NCBI GenBank assembly: GCA_965601955.1
Contig: OZ271855.1
Coordinates: forward strand, 2,170,001 to 2,234,000
Origin: RHLJ01 sp965601955
GTDB taxonomy: Bacteria > Bacteroidota > Rhodothermia > Balneolales > Balneolaceae
Direction of reading: 5' to 3'
DNA length: 64,000 nt
Shown here: positions 61,897 to 64,000 of the stretch, in pieces
Position numbering within the stretch: position 1 is the stretch's first letter
Layout: each line of letters opens with the position of its first letter
Made by a program: the position numbers and the translations under genes
Notes under the pieces: model-generated
Database searches by the model: none
What the model was told of the DNA's origin: nothing
Seen by the model: only the letters and a program-made list of their open reading frames with translations

Positions 61897-63636
61897 ATGA
61901 AAACTTTTCAACAATCTTTTCTTTTAATTTTGATCATAATAGGGGGTGGACTGGCTCCGGTTCATACCCAGGCCCGCCAACCGGTAGCGGATTCGCTCAT
62001 TCAATGGCTGGATATCAACCAACAGATGGATACAACCAGGGCATTGAACCTGGCACAAATCAGTTGGGCTTTGTACAGGGGCTACCCAGACTCTTCCATG
62101 ATTTATTCGAGGGAATCATTGAGGCTTTCCAAAGAACTATCATTCCCACGGGGAGAGGCTTTAGCGAACCGATACCTGGGTAATGCTCATTTTGTAATGC
62201 GGAATACAGACAGTGCCTTAGTCTATTTTGAACGCACCCTGGAATTATTTGAAGAACTGGAGGACGAGCAGGGGATTTCACAAATGAGGGCTTCGATGGG
62301 TTCCATTTATGCGGTCAACGATCAGTATGATCTGGCTATACAAAGTTTCCTGGAAGCCATACCTGCTTTTGAAGCACAGGAAAATCCTCCTGCAATAGCG
62401 GTGATGTACAATAACATCGGGAATTTATATCTCGAACAAGACTTATATGAAGAGGCACTCTCCAATTATGAAAAGGCGCTGAGCTACCTGGATGATCCCC
62501 GTAATCCTACCCACACTTTAGTATATACCAATTTGACAAATGCTCATTATGAGTTAAACCAGTTTGACGAAGCCCTGGAATATGGCTTAAAGGCGGTTGA
62601 ACTGATTAATGAGTATGAGCGGTTTGTCCGTGCCCCGGCCGTATATATAATACTTGGCGAAATTTATTTGGCATTAGAAGAATATGATGAAAGTCTTACT
62701 TATTACGAGGAAGCATTGAAATACAGCATCATGTTTAGAATCAGGGACAGAGTGGTAGAGAGCAGAATTTATATCGCAAGATTGAAGGAAAGAAAGGGTG
62801 AGCACTCAGAAGCTCGTGTTATGTTAGAAGAAGCATTGAATGACCCTGTTTTATCGAGCACGGGTAATGCCAGACTCCATAAAGATGCACTGCTTCTTAT
62901 GGCCAGGGTTGAGCGAGAACTGGGTAATTTTGAAAATTCTTCCGGCTATGCGCTTCAAGCTAATGTAATGGCGGATAGTATTTACAGGGAGGAAATGGCG
63001 CTGCGAATCTCAGAACTGGAAACCATTTATGAGACGGAGAAGAGGGTAGCGCAAATCCAGTTGCTGGAAATTGAAAACGAGGTGGCGAATCTCCGCTCTT
63101 TGATTATTGGGATTATGGCTTTGGTGGTTATTATTTTCATCGTTCTTGGTTTTTGGTGGTATTACAGGAGGAAATCGGAGCAGAAACGGATTAGGATGGA
63201 ATCAATGAAAAGCGAGCTTCAAAAATACGGGCTTGTTATTTCTGAGAAGAATCATTTCATCTCCCGGTTCAAAGATGAGCTGGATGATGTGCGAAGGCAT
63301 GTGAAAACCCTGGAAGGACGAAAGGAGCTAATGCAGCTGGTGGATTCTATTCATCAAAATATGAACCTCACAGCGGATGAAGATGAGCTCTTCAACAAAA
63401 TTAACCAGGTGAATGCAGGCTTTTATTTAGAATTAAGACAACGAAGTGATTCACTTACAGAAAAGGATGAGCGCCTGGCTACGCTTATTCAAATGGATTT
63501 AAACAACAAGGATATTGCTAATATCCTGCATATTGAGCCCGGCAGTGTAAAGCGCGCCAAAACCCGGCTGAAGAAGAAGCTGAACCTGGATACCGAGACA
63601 GATTTGAATATCTATTTGAAATCGCTGGCCGCGTAG
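61897..63636 (+). CDS. Membrane-anchored TPR-HTH transcriptional regulator (paralogue B)
   Basis: A 579-residue regulator paralogous to 39034-40770 over its full length: signal peptide ending QARQ, the shared RQPVADSLIQWL start of the mature protein, periplasmic TPR repeats (about 70-370), ISELETIYETEKR ahead of the membrane helix (near 400-420), coiled coil (SEQKRIRMESMKSELQKYG), and a C-terminal HTH (LTEKDERLATLIQMDLNNKDIANILHI followed by KTRLKKKL). It is divergent from giant gene 3, with the GGGGACAA repeats between them, making it the best candidate for binding that site. Confidence 0.85.
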   Translation: MKTFQQSFLLILIIIGGGLAPVHTQARQPVADSLIQWLDINQQMDTTRALNLAQISWALYRGYPDSSMIYSRESLRLSKELSFPRGEALANRYLGNAHFVMRNTDSALVYFERTLELFEELEDEQGISQMRASMGSIYAVNDQYDLAIQSFLEAIPAFEAQENPPAIAVMYNNIGNLYLEQDLYEEALSNYEKALSYLDDPRNPTHTLVYTNLTNAHYELNQFDEALEYGLKAVELINEYERFVRAPAVYIILGEIYLALEEYDESLTYYEEALKYSIMFRIRDRVVESRIYIARLKERKGEHSEARVMLEEALNDPVLSSTGNARLHKDALLLMARVERELGNFENSSGYALQANVMADSIYREEMALRISELETIYETEKRVAQIQLLEIENEVANLRSLIIGIMALVVIIFIVLGFWWYYRRKSEQKRIRMESMKSELQKYGLVISEKNHFISRFKDELDDVRRHVKTLEGRKELMQLVDSIHQNMNLTADEDELFNKINQVNAGFYLELRQRSDSLTEKDERLATLIQMDLNNKDIANILHIEPGSVKRAKTRLKKKLNLDTETDLNIYLKSLAA

Positions 63637-63664
63637 GAATTAGAAATTGAAAATTTCTAATTCC
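63636..63664 (+). terminator. 13-bp perfect hairpin after regulator B
   Basis: GGAATTAGAAATT (63636-63648) and AATTTCTAATTCC (63652-63664) form a perfect stem with a GAA loop starting at the last base of the regulator stop codon. It is a likely terminator or 3'-end stabiliser, without a long T-run. Confidence 0.55.
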
Positions 63665-63670
63665 TAATTC

Positions 63671-63836
63671 AAAATGAAAGATTTAAAATGAAAAATGCTT
63701 CGTCATTGCGAGGGAGTCATCCCGACAACTGTCGGGGACGACCGCGGCAATCTCAGAATATTTGCTTCTATACTGAGATTGCTTCGTCGTATCCACTCCT
63801 CGCAATGACGATTTATTTTTCATCTTTCATTTTAGA
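63671..63836 (+). repeat. Nested palindrome with 36-nt hairpin core, copy 3
   Basis: The outer arms are ATGAAAGATTTAAAATGAAA and TTTTTCATCTTTCATTTTA. The middle arms are CGTCATTGCGAGG / CCTCGCAATGACG, a perfect 13-bp pair. The core at 63747-63782 is identical to copies 1 and 2. A CCCGACAACTGTCGGGG sub-palindrome is inserted on its left side. Confidence 0.85.
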
Positions 63837-63878
63837 TTTCGAACGCTATACTTTTTGATTCTTGCTCCTAATCCTGTT

Positions 63879-63964
63879 GTCATTTCGAAGGAGTAAGCGA
63901 CTGAGAAATCTAAAGAGTTGTCTTTGTTTACGATTTTTAGATTTCTCTCTTCGTTCGAAATGAC
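63879..63964 (+). repeat. 86-bp palindrome GTCATTTCGAAGGAG ... CGTTCGAAATGAC
   Basis: The outer arms GTCATTTCGAA and TTCGAAATGAC are exact complements. The inner arms GAGAAATCTAAA and TTTTTAGATTTCTC also pair. It is another family of the GTCAT...ATGAC class. No gene was seen from 63637 to the end of the window. Confidence 0.75.
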
Positions 63965-64000
63965 AAAGAAAAGGATACCATACCATTCACGGCCGGTTTT

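Noticed and set aside
1..64000. tRNA, rRNA, integrase or insertion-sequence genes
   Set aside because: No cloverleaf with CCA-type end, rRNA-like stretch, transposase or integrase ORF was recognised on either strand; a covariance-model scan was not possible here.

Overview
The window looks like chromosome from a moderately AT-rich, Gram-negative bacterium of the Bacteroidota/FCB superphylum, most likely Balneolota (Balneola/Gracilimonas-like). The grounds are: YPNPFNPST-type T9SS C-terminal sorting domains on several secreted proteins; PorV/PorQ-family outer-membrane proteins; TTG-N19-TAnnTTTG-type promoters; frequent TTG starts; and many long imperfect palindromes bounded by GTCAT...ATGAC. 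Phylum placement is inference from these protein styles, not from a marker gene.

Layout. (1) 1-9822, minus strand: a tightly packed operon (4-nt overlaps or near-zero gaps) running from a lipoprotein through a T9SS-sorted Asp-box protein, two PorV/PorQ-like barrels, a GT4 glycosyltransferase, a Wzx-type flippase, a NodB-like deacetylase and a second GT4, to a truncated membrane AraC-type regulator at the window edge. (2) 9889-17819, plus strand: a complete tryptophan operon, trpE-trpS-trpG-trpD-trpC-trpF-trpB-trpA. It is preceded by a readable attenuator: a 16-residue leader peptide with three consecutive Trp codons, mutually exclusive antiterminator and terminator hairpins, and a T-run. Tryptophanyl-tRNA synthetase lies inside the operon. 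(3) 17827-23696: a DUF4837 lipoprotein and a biotin cluster (bioF, a BioH/BioG-like esterase, bioC, bioD, bioA). (4) 23746-38921: mixed housekeeping and hypothetical genes (PsiD-like decarboxylase, DUF4260, lipoprotein amidase, RNase D, aldo/keto reductase, T9SS-exported GH53 galactanase, Pmp3, TPR protein, rRNA methyltransferase, SlyD-like PPIase, CoA-binding protein, YajQ, DUF971) separated by dispersed palindromes.

(5) 39034-63636 is the most unusual region. Three giant secreted GLUG-repeat proteins (about 2010, 3242 and 1219 residues; 4, 7 and 2 large modules) lie on the minus strand. They are flanked by two paralogous plus-strand regulators with the architecture signal peptide-TPR-TM-coiled coil-HTH. 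Giant genes 1 and 3 share an upstream region with a TTG-N19-TAnnTTTG-like promoter preceded by two GGGGACAA direct repeats at 11-bp period, a good candidate operator. A PID-CTERM peptide and an unlisted 55-residue two-CxxC protein lie downstream of giant gene 1. Module order suggests block duplication and shuffling.

Dispersed palindromes have also entered coding DNA in frame in this locus: 21 bp and 24 bp insertions in giant gene 3, and about 735 bp between two signal-peptide-like segments of giant gene 2. This resembles the behaviour of Rickettsia palindromic elements. No tRNA, rRNA, CRISPR array or transposase was seen.
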